Assembly (NCBI GenBank): GCA_963732405.1
Contig: CAVSZG010000005.1
Coordinates: 682,001-746,000 of the forward strand
Reading direction: 5' to 3'
Length of the DNA stretch: 64,000 bases
Origin: JAUIAI01 sp963732405
GTDB lineage: Bacteria > Pseudomonadota > Gammaproteobacteria > Burkholderiales > Burkholderiaceae_E
The translations under genes were made by a program, and so were the position numbers. Below the pieces are notes generated by a model, which was given only the letters and a program-made list of their open reading frames with translations, had not been told where the DNA came from and did no database searches. Shown piece by piece: positions 27,988 to 36,490 of this stretch (position 1 is its first letter; every line of letters begins with the position of its first letter).

Positions 27988-28932
27988 GGCGTGCCTGCCT
28001 CAATGGCGTCACGGGCCATCAGGCGCAAGGCGCGGCGGACCAGCACGTCGGCCGCCTTCAGCCGATACTCGCGCGTGCCGCGCAGATCGTCGATCGGCCG
28101 CAAGGGCGCCGATTCGTCGAGCAATCCGGGCGCTTCACAGAGCCGGTCAAGGTCGGGCGCATCCAGGCCGGCGAGTGTCTGCTCGAGCCCAGGCAGCCGG
28201 GAGGCCACCGGACCGCAGGCACCCACCGCGATCCGGCACTGCGCCACGCGACGCATCCGACCCGGCTTACCCGCGCGCGTGGATCCCGGGTCGTCGATCC
28301 AATCGATGGCCGCGGCCACCATCACCGCAGAAATCACCAGATAGCGACGATGACCGAGTTTCAGGAACACCGATTGAGAAGCGATGGGCCTGCGGCATCG
28401 GAATCACCACGGCTTCGAGCAATTCGTCCTGTCGCCGTGTCGTTGAACGAGGTCCGGTCAGGAAGTCGGCAAGCGCCAACGTGCGCGAGCCGCTCAGCGC
28501 GGTGAGCACGACCGAGGCATTGAGCGCGAGCAACACAGGCACGCCATCGGCCGCCGGCGAGGCATGGCAGAGGTTTCCGCCAATGGTGCCGCGATGCTGG
28601 ATCTGCGCCCCACCGATTTCGCGCGCCGCCAGGGCCAGCGCATCAAAGGCCGGCGAAGAGGCATCACGGACCACCCAGTCGGCAATGTCGGTCCAGGTCG
28701 AGAGCGCGCCGATTCGCAGGGCGGCCCGGCCATCGACCTGACCGACCGACAGGCCGCGCAGTGCGGCCAGGCCGGACAGGTCGAGGATGTTGTCAGTGAG
28801 CGATCGGCCGACATGTGCCGGCAGAACATCGGTTGCGCCGGCAATCGCGAGCACCGGTGACTGAGTACCCGCCAGCCGCGTGAGGTAGGTCAAGGCATCG
28901 ACCAGGGCGGCGGGACGGAAGACCGGCGGCAT
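27984..28932 (-). pseudogene. FAD-binding subunit of the molybdenum hydroxylase, frameshifted
   Basis: The frame starting at the ATG 28930-28932 (MPPVFRPAALVDAL) gives a CoxM/XdhB-type FAD-binding protein with LAIAGATDVLP and QHRGTIGGNLCHASPAADG, the FAD-contact motifs. The reading frame is lost near 28371: the expected continuation, FLKLGHRRYLVISAVMVAAA and the C-terminal domain ending at 27984, is in another frame. The open span is 949 bases, one more than a multiple of three, so a single extra base (in a GG pair at about 28370-28371 in sense) explains it. The C-terminal part overlaps the next gene by ATGA, as expected for one intact ancestral gene. Sequencing error and true inactivation cannot be separated here. 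Type length is about 290-320 residues; the repaired product would be about 315. Confidence 0.85.
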
Positions 28933-29016
28933 AAACAGGTTCCGGGGGCAAATCGAGGTCGATCGGGTGACGGGTGAACGGGCTGGTGCGACACCTCGTT
29001 CCCGCCGTGGGCACAT

Positions 29017-29045
29017 TTGAGCGGGCCGGACCTTGACGCTAGAAT
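29017..29045 (+). promoter_or_regulatory. Sigma-70-type promoter for fdxA
   Basis: TTGAGC (29017-29022) and TAGAAT (29040-29045) are separated by exactly 17 bases, a good match to a housekeeping promoter. Transcription would start near 29052, leaving a leader of about 90 bases before the fdxA ATG. The element lies between the divergent FAD-subunit gene and fdxA. A second TTGACG overlaps the spacer but has no good -10 at the right distance. Confidence 0.6.
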
Positions 29046-29141
29046 CCCGCTGTTACTGGATGGCTTGCCCCGGCAAGATAAATCATCCCCTGCCGTCTGG
29101 CAATCGGGCACCGGTCCATTGCGCATCAACCAAGGTTTTAC

Positions 29142-29465
29142 ATGACCCACGTCGTCACCGAATCCTGTATCAAGTGCAAATACACCGACTGCGTGGATGT
29201 GTGTCCGGTCGATTGTTTCCGCGAAGGCCCGAACATGCTGATCATCGATCCGGATGAATGCATCGATTGCGCCGTCTGCATTCCCGAATGTCCGGTCGAG
29301 GCGATCTATGCCGAAGAGGACGTGCCCGGGGGTCAGGAGCACTTCACGGCGCTCAACGCGGAACTCACCCCGAAATGGCCCAGCATCACCCGCACCAAGC
29401 CGGCGCCTGACGATGCCGATGAATGGGCCAAGGTCAAGGACAAGATCCAGTTGCTCGAGCGCTGA
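29142..29465 (+). CDS. fdxA: 7Fe ferredoxin FdxA
   Basis: This 107-residue FdxA-type ferredoxin carries one 3Fe-4S and one 4Fe-4S cluster in the family's usual form. Cysteines are at 9, 12, 17, 21 and 25, then 40, 43, 46 and 50; the second motif is CIDCAVCIPECPVEAI. The C-terminal extension (TPKWPSITRTKPAPDDADEW) is typical of the Azotobacter FdI/FdxA group. It lies 47 bases upstream of the 1194-residue flavoprotein gene and is divergent from the hydroxylase/reductase cluster, so it is a plausible electron carrier between them; FdxA is also a common housekeeping ferredoxin, so this link is inference. Confidence 0.96.
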   Translation: MTHVVTESCIKCKYTDCVDVCPVDCFREGPNMLIIDPDECIDCAVCIPECPVEAIYAEEDVPGGQEHFTALNAELTPKWPSITRTKPAPDDADEWAKVKDKIQLLER

Positions 29466-29512
29466 GCCCGATCCGATACCGGCTTGGTGACACCAGGCAC
29501 CGGTGAGCAGGC

Positions 29513-32500
29513 GTGGCGGACCATCCAGAAGCCGAACGAGGCAGCCCCGGTGCAGACGGGACCGCCCTGCCCGGCCCTGTGCGCATTTCGCTCAGCCCGG
29601 TGCTGAAACCGGGATTCGGTCTGGACACGGCCGATCTGCTGGCCGAACACGGACCAGCCCGCATCGATGCCGCCTTCGCCGAGTGGCTGAGTGGCGAGGA
29701 GCCGGCGCTGTGGTCCCGGCTGGACCAGGCCAGACAACAAGCCAGTGGCACTGGCCATCACTACCCGACGGTGCCCGGCAGCGGCAACCTGCCTGAGCCA
29801 GCCTCGCCAGCCGACCAGGCGGCCTTCCTGATCGAGATCGCGCGGGCGGTCGATCGGTTCATACCGATCCTGTTCGGCATCCAGGACGCCGCTGCCAGTC
29901 TGACCGCCCGGCATCGCGATATTGAGCCCCTGCTGCGCACCAAGTACAAATTCGTCAAACGGCAGGCGCTGCTGGGCGTCACGCCGCAAGACCGAGAATC
30001 GGTCGACGCCGATGCCTTGCGCGCCCGTTTGCGCGATCTGGGCGCCGATCCCGATGATGAGGCGCAATTCGCGTCGCGGATTCAGGCCTGGACCGCCGCG
30101 GGCAAGTCCGAGAATCCCGCCGTGCGCGACTCATCACGAGCCGCGCTGGCCATCGCCCGCGACTATGCGGCATGGGCCGCGGGCACGGAAGCCGGCCGCA
30201 TCCGCCATACCCCTGGCGTGCTGTTCGATCATCCTCAAGCACTCGATGCGCAGGCCCGCGTCGAACACCTGGATACCGGATTCACGCCGGTCACCTGGCA
30301 TCGGATCAAACCGGCGGCGCGGGTGGTTCGTAACGGCTTCGCCCTGACCGATCCGGGTACCGATCTGGCCGGCGCACTCGATGAAGCCCGTTATTGCCTC
30401 AAATGTCACCAGAACGGCAAGGATTCCTGTTCCCACGGTCTGCGCACCGCCGCGGGCGAGACGCCATTTCTGCGCTCCCCCTATGGCGAAGCGCTCGGCG
30501 GCTGCCCGCTCGAGGAGCGGATTTCCGAATTCCTGCAGTTAAAAAGCGAGGGCGCGGCGATTGGCGCGCTGGCCATGATCGCCCTGGACAATCCGATGGT
30601 GGCCGCCACCGGGCACCGGATCTGCAACGACTGCCTGAAGGCCTGCATTTACCAGCAGCAGACGCCGGTCGATATCCCGCAAGCCGAGACCCGCGTGCTG
30701 CGTGATGTGCTCGAACTGCCCTGGGGTTTTGAGATCTATGCGCTGCTAGTGCGCTGGAATCCCCTGAACCTGGGCCGGCCGGTTCCGGCCTCGCCCACCG
30801 GACGTCGGGTGCTCATCGTCGGTGCGGGTCCGGCTGGCTTCACCCTGGCGCACTATCTGCTCAATGACGGCCATGATGTCGTGCTGATCGACGGCCTGCG
30901 GATCGAGCCGGCCCGATGGCCGGACGCACCCATCCATGATGTGAACAGCCTGCGCGAGCCATTGGACAGCCGCATCGCCAATGGCTTCGGTGGCGTGGCC
31001 GAATATGGCATCACGGTGCGCTGGGACAAGAATTTTCTGAGCCTGATACGGCTGATGCTCGAACGACGGGCGCGCTGCCGGTTGTTCGGCGGCGTTCGTT
31101 TTGGCGGCACCATCGGCACTGACGCAGCGTTTGCCCTGGGCTTTGACCACATCGCCCTGTGCACCGGCGCCGGCCGGCCGACGCTGCTGGGCATTCCGAA
31201 TGAACTGGCGCCTGGCGTTCGGGCAGCCAGCGATTTCCTGATGGCCTTGCAACTGACCGGCGCGGCGCGTGCCTCGTCGATCGCCAACCTGCAGATGCGT
31301 CTGCCCGTGCTGGTGGTCGGCGGTGGCCTCACCGCCCTGGATACCGCCACCGAATCGTTTGCCTACTATATCGCCCAGGTCGACCGCTTCCTGGCGCGTC
31401 ATGAGGCCCTGGTCGCGCGCCATGGCGAATCGGCAGTGCGCGCCGGTTGGCGGGCTGGCGAACAAGCCATTGCCGACGAGTTCATCGCGCACGGTCTGGC
31501 GATCCGCGAGGCCCGTTGCCAGGCGGCCCACCGGGGGGAGCCAGCCGACCTGGCAGCCCTGGTGCAATCCTGGGGCGGCGTGACCGTGGTCTACCGCAAG
31601 CGCATGATCGATTCGCCCGCCTATCGGCTCAATCCCGAGGAACTGGCCAACGCGCTGGCCGAAGGCATCGTGTTTGCCGAACAACTGCAGCCTCTGGCCG
31701 TTGCCATCGATCCGGACGGCGCCTGCCAGGCGCTGATCGTGCGTGATGCCCATGGCAGTGAGGTTTCTCTGCCGGCGCGCGCCGTGTTCATTGCCGCCGG
31801 CACCCACCCCAATGCCATGCTCGCCGATGAAGAGCCGGCGCACTACGCACTGGACCAGGGCAGTTTCATGGCCAGGGACGCAAACGGCCAGCCGGTGTCG
31901 CCCGGCGTCGACCCCAAGCCTGCCGAGCCACAATTTTTCTGCCTGAACCGGCCGGACGGGCGGCGCGTGAGTTTTCTGGGCGATGCCCATCCCGCTTTCG
32001 CCGGCAATGTGGTGCGGGCACTGGCCAGTGCCCGCCAGGCCGCGCCGCAGATCACTGCCGCGCTGGCCGACCTCCCGACGGCGGCCTGCCCGAGCGACGG
32101 GCAGTCCTGGTTCAGGCAACTGGCCGACGACTGGCAGGCCCGGGTGGTGAAGATCACCCGCCTGGCCCCGGGCATCATCCAGGTACGCATCCACGCGCCG
32201 GCCGCCGCCCGCGCGTTTCGGCCCGGACAGTTCTTCCGGCTGCAGAATTTCGAGCGCCTGGCGGACCAGGTGGCCGATGAAACAGGGATCACCCGCCTGG
32301 GCATGGAGGGTCTGGCCATGACGGGTGCCAGCGCCGATCCGGTGGCCGGCGACCTGGAACTGATTGTGCTCGAGATGGGCGGATCGTCCGACCTCTGTGC
32401 GCGCCTTGAGCCTGGCGAACCGGTCGTGCTCATGGGCCCCACGGGCTCGCCCACCGAGATTCCTGCCCATGAAACCGTGATCCTGGCAGGGGGCGGACTG

Positions 32501-33097
32501 GGCAATGCCGTGTTGTTCTCGATTGGCGCAGCTCTGCGCGCCGCGGGCTGCACCGTGATCTATTTCGCCGCCTATCGACGCCTCGCCGATCGCTTCCGGG
32601 TGGCCGACATCGAGGCTGCCGCCGACCAGGTGGTCTGGTGTTGCGAGGAATCGCCTGGCTTCACGCCCACCCGCGCCCAGGACCGGCACTATGAAGGCAA
32701 TGTGGTGGCTGCACTGGATGCGCTGGCGGGAACGCTCGATCTGAGTCGTGCCGACCGCCTGATTGCCATCGGCTCGGACGCCATGATGTCCGCGGTGGCG
32801 GACCTTTGTCAGGGCAGACTGGCGGCGCGGCTCAAGCCACAGATCCGACTCATCGCCTCGATCAATTCGCCCATGCAATGCATGATGAAGGCGATCTGTG
32901 CGCAATGTCTGCAACGTCAGGTAGATCCGCAGACCGGTGTCGAACGGATCGTATTCTCCTGTGCCGAACAGGATCAATCGATGCGCTGCGTGGACTTCAA
33001 CTCGCTGCGCGGCCGTCTGGCACAGAATTCGGTGGCGGAAAACCACACGCGCTGGTGGTTGCGCCACTGCCTGAGTCGGATAATTTCACAGAATTGA
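29513..33097 (+). CDS. Fused GltD-like/PyrK-like iron-sulfur flavoprotein (Nfn-like)
   Basis: This 1194-residue protein has an unassigned N-terminal helical region (1-270), a cysteine-rich region (C295, C298, C306, C331, C371, C374, C378) like the 4Fe-4S domain of glutamate synthase small subunits, and a GltD-type FAD/NAD(P) oxidoreductase domain starting VLIVGAGPAGF (433-443). The C-terminal ferredoxin-reductase/PyrK-like domain (about 815-1165) has VVKITRLAPGIIQVRI, VILAGGGLGNAV and a terminal cysteine set C1123, C1129, C1132 and C1150 suited to a 2Fe-2S cluster. The two halves correspond to NfnB and NfnA of the electron-bifurcating transhydrogenase NfnAB. The start is GTG at 29513; no convincing ATG exists nearby. 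Function as ferredoxin:NAD(P) oxidoreductase is inferred from domains. Confidence 0.85.
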   Translation: MADHPEAERGSPGADGTALPGPVRISLSPVLKPGFGLDTADLLAEHGPARIDAAFAEWLSGEEPALWSRLDQARQQASGTGHHYPTVPGSGNLPEPASPADQAAFLIEIARAVDRFIPILFGIQDAAASLTARHRDIEPLLRTKYKFVKRQALLGVTPQDRESVDADALRARLRDLGADPDDEAQFASRIQAWTAAGKSENPAVRDSSRAALAIARDYAAWAAGTEAGRIRHTPGVLFDHPQALDAQARVEHLDTGFTPVTWHRIKPAARVVRNGFALTDPGTDLAGALDEARYCLKCHQNGKDSCSHGLRTAAGETPFLRSPYGEALGGCPLEERISEFLQLKSEGAAIGALAMIALDNPMVAATGHRICNDCLKACIYQQQTPVDIPQAETRVLRDVLELPWGFEIYALLVRWNPLNLGRPVPASPTGRRVLIVGAGPAGFTLAHYLLNDGHDVVLIDGLRIEPARWPDAPIHDVNSLREPLDSRIANGFGGVAEYGITVRWDKNFLSLIRLMLERRARCRLFGGVRFGGTIGTDAAFALGFDHIALCTGAGRPTLLGIPNELAPGVRAASDFLMALQLTGAARASSIANLQMRLPVLVVGGGLTALDTATESFAYYIAQVDRFLARHEALVARHGESAVRAGWRAGEQAIADEFIAHGLAIREARCQAAHRGEPADLAALVQSWGGVTVVYRKRMIDSPAYRLNPEELANALAEGIVFAEQLQPLAVAIDPDGACQALIVRDAHGSEVSLPARAVFIAAGTHPNAMLADEEPAHYALDQGSFMARDANGQPVSPGVDPKPAEPQFFCLNRPDGRRVSFLGDAHPAFAGNVVRALASARQAAPQITAALADLPTAACPSDGQSWFRQLADDWQARVVKITRLAPGIIQVRIHAPAAARAFRPGQFFRLQNFERLADQVADETGITRLGMEGLAMTGASADPVAGDLELIVLEMGGSSDLCARLEPGEPVVLMGPTGSPTEIPAHETVILAGGGLGNAVLFSIGAALRAAGCTVIYFAAYRRLADRFRVADIEAAADQVVWCCEESPGFTPTRAQDRHYEGNVVAALDALAGTLDLSRADRLIAIGSDAMMSAVADLCQGRLAARLKPQIRLIASINSPMQCMMKAICAQCLQRQVDPQTGVERIVFSCAEQDQSMRCVDFNSLRGRLAQNSVAENHTRWWLRHCLSRIISQN

Positions 33098-33278
33098 CTT
33101 GATCAGGTGATAAGCGTCTCAAGGCTGATTCGACCTTAATGGCACAATAGAATGGGTTGAACATTCAGGAACCGTCAATTCAATACAAATTATCGACCTT
33201 TCAGCGCCCCGGTGGCGTCATCACAGACCATCCGGTGTATATCTGTCTGAAGGCGTAGTCGTCTAACGAGGTAGGTGG

Positions 33279-34547
33279 ATGATCTATCAGGTCCATGAGG
33301 CGCAGCGCGCTATTCTGAATCCGGTATCGAGCTGGGCCAATGCAATGAGCCAGCTCTATTCGAATCCCTATAGCCCCTTCACCTACGCACCGTTCGCCAA
33401 GCGGGCGGCAGCGGGCTTTGAGTTGATTCACCGATTGGGCAAGGAGTATGAAAAGCCCGAGTTCGGCCTGACCAGCACCGAGATCGACGATCAGGAAGTC
33501 ACCGTTCAGGAACGCGTGGAGATCGACAATCCGTTTTGTCGTCTGCTGCATTTCGAGCGCCAGCTCCCGGCCGGACTCGCCAGTCATGCCAAGGACCCGA
33601 CGCTGCTGGTCTTCGCGCCGCTGTCCGGACACCATTCAACGCTGCTGCGCGACACCGTGCGCGGGCTGCTGCCATACCACAATGTCTACATCACCGACTG
33701 GAAAGACGCGCGCATGGTGCCTTACGCGCTCGGCCCCTTCCATCTCGATGATTACATCGCCTACGCAATCCAGTTCATGCGTCACCTGGCGCCGGACCTG
33801 CACATCATGTCGGTCTGCCAGCCCACCGTCCCGGTGATGGCCGCCGTGTCGATCATGTCGGCCATCGATGATCCGAAGCTGCCGCTGAGCATGACCATGA
33901 TGGGCGGGCCGATTGACACCCGCAAGAGCCCCACCGAAGTCAACGACCTGGCCAGCGACCGGCCCTATCGCTGGTTCGAGCGCAATCTGATCTATGTCGT
34001 GCCGGCCAAGTATCCCGGTGCAGGCCGTCGGGTCTATCCGGGTTTTCTGCAACACGCGGGTTTCGTCTCGATGAATCCCGACCGCCATGTCAACTCTCAC
34101 TGGGATTTTTATCTGAGCCTGCTTCAGGGCGACATGGAAGATGCCGAGTCGCATCGCAAGTTCTACGATGAGTACAACGCCGTCCTGGACATGCCGGCCG
34201 ATTATTATCTTGAAACCATCAAGACCGTGTTTCAGGAGCACGCCCTGCCCCTGGGGACCTGGGATGTGAGGTTCGAAGGTCAGGTGCATCGCGTGAATCC
34301 GGCGGCCATCCGCCGGGTTGCCCTGTTCACCGTCGAGGGCGAGCTGGACGATATTTCCGGGCCCGGGCAGACCCAGGCGGCTCACAAGCTTTGCACCGGC
34401 ATTCCGAAGGCGCACCAGCGCGACTTGGTCGTCGAAGGCGCGGGCCATTACGGTATCTTCAGCGGCCGGCGCTGGCGCGAGATCATCCGTCCCGAAGTCT
34501 CGGCCTTCATTGCCGCCCACCGCAAACGGATCTCCGGCAAGAACTGA
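33279..34547 (+). CDS. phaZ: Intracellular poly(3-hydroxybutyrate) depolymerase
   Basis: This 422-residue protein matches the intracellular PHB depolymerases of the Ralstonia eutropha PhaZa1 type, which mobilise native PHB granules. The nucleophile is a cysteine in SVCQPTVP (C180), with D357 or D358 in GELDDISGPGQT and H390 in EGAGHYGIFSGRRW completing the triad. There is no signal peptide. AGGT sequences stand seven to ten bases before the ATG. The preceding 181 bases are unusually AT-rich for this window and contain TTGAAC-like and TACAAAT-like hexamers at poor spacing, so a promoter is likely but not resolved. A hydroxyproline catabolic cluster follows 26 bases downstream. Confidence 0.95.
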   Translation: MIYQVHEAQRAILNPVSSWANAMSQLYSNPYSPFTYAPFAKRAAAGFELIHRLGKEYEKPEFGLTSTEIDDQEVTVQERVEIDNPFCRLLHFERQLPAGLASHAKDPTLLVFAPLSGHHSTLLRDTVRGLLPYHNVYITDWKDARMVPYALGPFHLDDYIAYAIQFMRHLAPDLHIMSVCQPTVPVMAAVSIMSAIDDPKLPLSMTMMGGPIDTRKSPTEVNDLASDRPYRWFERNLIYVVPAKYPGAGRRVYPGFLQHAGFVSMNPDRHVNSHWDFYLSLLQGDMEDAESHRKFYDEYNAVLDMPADYYLETIKTVFQEHALPLGTWDVRFEGQVHRVNPAAIRRVALFTVEGELDDISGPGQTQAAHKLCTGIPKAHQRDLVVEGAGHYGIFSGRRWREIIRPEVSAFIAAHRKRISGKN

Positions 34548-34573
34548 CCCGCCACCGCCAACGGAGGCTTCCG

Positions 34574-35518
34574 ATGAGTGCGTCTGTCTTTCACGGCACC
34601 ATTCCGGCGTTGATGACGCCTTGCACGGCTCAGCGCGAACCGGATTTTGACGCCCTGGTCGCGACCGGCCGGGATCTGATCGCCAGCGGCATGTCGGCCG
34701 TCGTCTATTGCGGTTCGATGGGTGATTGGCCGCTGCTCAGTGATGAGCAGCGAATGACCGGCGTCGAACGCCTGATCGGCGCGGGCGTGCCCGTCGTGGT
34801 CGGCACCGGCGCGCAGAGTCCGGCACGCGCCGTGCGCCTGGCCGCCCATGCCAAGGATGCCGGGGCGCGTGGCCTCATGATCATTCCGCGGGTGCTGTCG
34901 CGCGGCTCATCGGTGGCTGCCCAGCGTGCCCATTTTGCCGGCGTGCTCGAAGCCGCGGTCGACCTGCCCTCGGTCATCTACAACAGCCCCTACTACGGAT
35001 ACGAGACCAAGGCCGACCTGTTCTTCGAGTTGCGTGAGCAATTCCCCCACCTGGTGGGCTTCAAGGAATTCGGCGGCGCCCAGTCGCTGCGTTATGCGGC
35101 CGAGCACATCACCGGACGCGATCCCGACCTGGCCCTGCTGGTCGGGGTGGACACCCAGGTATTCCACGGCTTCGTGAACTGCGGCGCGGTGGGCACGATC
35201 ACCGGCATCGGCAACGCCCTGCCTCACGCCGTTCTCGAACTGGTCTCGCTGAGCCGGTCCGCCGCCACTGGCAATCTGCAGGCCTGGCGCCGCGCGCAGG
35301 AACTCGAACAGGCGCTGGGCGTTTTGTCCTCGTTTGATGAGGGCGTCGATCTGGTGCTCTATTACAAGTATCTGATGGTGCTGCAAGGTCATCGAGAATA
35401 CGAGCGACATTTCGATCGCAGCGATGCCTTGTCGGTCAGTCAGCAGCGCTATGCGGCCAACCAACTCGCGCTGTTCAAGGCCTGGTATGCCAACTGGTCG
35501 ACCGGCGAGCATCACTGA
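34574..35518 (+). CDS. DapA-family lyase, probable 1-pyrroline-4-hydroxy-2-carboxylate deaminase
   Basis: This 314-residue protein belongs to the dihydrodipicolinate synthase/N-acetylneuraminate lyase family. VIYNSPYYG carries the conserved Tyr (Y136) and VGFKEFGG the Schiff-base lysine K164. CGSMGDWPLL (46-55) replaces the GTTGE loop of true DapA, so lysine biosynthesis is unlikely. Followed by a 4-hydroxyproline epimerase and a D-amino-acid dehydrogenase, it best fits the HypD step: deamination of pyrroline-4-hydroxy-2-carboxylate to alpha-ketoglutarate semialdehyde. GGAGG precedes the ATG by six bases. The final semialdehyde dehydrogenase is not in the window. Confidence 0.85.
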   Translation: MSASVFHGTIPALMTPCTAQREPDFDALVATGRDLIASGMSAVVYCGSMGDWPLLSDEQRMTGVERLIGAGVPVVVGTGAQSPARAVRLAAHAKDAGARGLMIIPRVLSRGSSVAAQRAHFAGVLEAAVDLPSVIYNSPYYGYETKADLFFELREQFPHLVGFKEFGGAQSLRYAAEHITGRDPDLALLVGVDTQVFHGFVNCGAVGTITGIGNALPHAVLELVSLSRSAATGNLQAWRRAQELEQALGVLSSFDEGVDLVLYYKYLMVLQGHREYERHFDRSDALSVSQQRYAANQLALFKAWYANWSTGEHH

Positions 35519-35551
35519 TCGGCGAGCCGCCGTGATCGGCAAGGACAGCTC

Positions 35552-36484
35552 GTGCAAGTCATCGACTCACATACCGAAGGCGAGCCGACACGACTGATCG
35601 TGTCGGGTGGTCCCTGGCTGGGTAACGGGCCACTAGCTGAGCGGCGCGACCGATTCGCTCGTGATTTTGATGATTACCGCCGACTGGCCATCGACGAACC
35701 GCGCGGCTTCGATGCCATCGTGGGCGCCCTGCTCTGCGAACCGGTCGACCCGTCCTGCGCGGCCGGGCTGATCTTCTTCAACAACACCGGCTACCTGGGC
35801 ATGTGCGGGCACGGCACGATCGGTGCCGCGGTGACGCTGGCCGACATGGGGCGCATCGGGTTCGGTCATCATCGATTCGAAACCCCGGTCGGTGTGGTCG
35901 GTGTCGAGTTGCATTCGGCCACTCGCGCAACCATCGCCAACGTCGAGAGCCGACGTGTGTTCGCCGATGTGATGCTTGAGGTCGAGGGTCTGGGCAGGAT
36001 CAGCGGCGATGTGGCATGGGGCGGCAACTGGTTCTATCTCTGCCATGAAACACCCTGCCCGCTCGAGATCTCGAACATTGCCCTGCTGACCCGGCATGCC
36101 GAGGCGGTTCGCCTCGCTCTGATCCGCGACGGCATCGCGGGCGATGACGGCGCGGCTATCGACCATATCGAATTCTTCGGACCGCCCACCGATCCCGGAG
36201 CCGACAGCCGCAATTTCGTGCTGTGTCCGGGCGGCGCTTATGACCGCTCGCCCTGCGGTACCGGCACCAGTGCCAAACTCGCCTGTCTGGCCGCTGCTGG
36301 CAAACTCCAGGCGGGCCAGCGCTGGATTCAGGAGAGCATTGTCGGCGGACGCTTCGAAGCGAGCTATCGGCCCGGTGCGAACGGCGTGCTGCCCAGCATC
36401 ACCGGGCAAGCATTCGTGACCGCGCGCGCCGAACTCGTCGCCCAGGCCAACGACCCCTTGTTACCCGCATCGTTTCGGCGATAG
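35552..36484 (+). CDS. 4-hydroxyproline epimerase
   Basis: This 310-residue proline racemase-superfamily enzyme should convert trans-4-hydroxy-L-proline to cis-4-hydroxy-D-proline. Both catalytic cysteines are present: C85 in MCGHG and C235 in SPCGTGTSA. This argues for epimerase/racemase rather than trans-3-hydroxyproline dehydratase, in which one cysteine is replaced. The start is GTG at 35552 with AAGGA about six bases ahead; the protein begins QVIDSHTEGEPTR, the usual family N-terminus. The next gene starts six bases after its stop. Confidence 0.93.
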   Translation: MQVIDSHTEGEPTRLIVSGGPWLGNGPLAERRDRFARDFDDYRRLAIDEPRGFDAIVGALLCEPVDPSCAAGLIFFNNTGYLGMCGHGTIGAAVTLADMGRIGFGHHRFETPVGVVGVELHSATRATIANVESRRVFADVMLEVEGLGRISGDVAWGGNWFYLCHETPCPLEISNIALLTRHAEAVRLALIRDGIAGDDGAAIDHIEFFGPPTDPGADSRNFVLCPGGAYDRSPCGTGTSAKLACLAAAGKLQAGQRWIQESIVGGRFEASYRPGANGVLPSITGQAFVTARAELVAQANDPLLPASFRR

Positions 36485-36490
36485 CAGCGC

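Noticed and set aside
30746..33067. A 773-codon minus-strand open frame opposite the 1194-residue flavoprotein
   Set aside because: It mirrors the coding strand's GC-rich third positions and has no family motif, while the plus-strand protein has clear cofactor motifs throughout.
34574..35518. Calling the DapA-family protein dihydrodipicolinate synthase
   Set aside because: The GTTGE loop is replaced, and the epimerase and dehydrogenase neighbours point to the hydroxyproline pathway.
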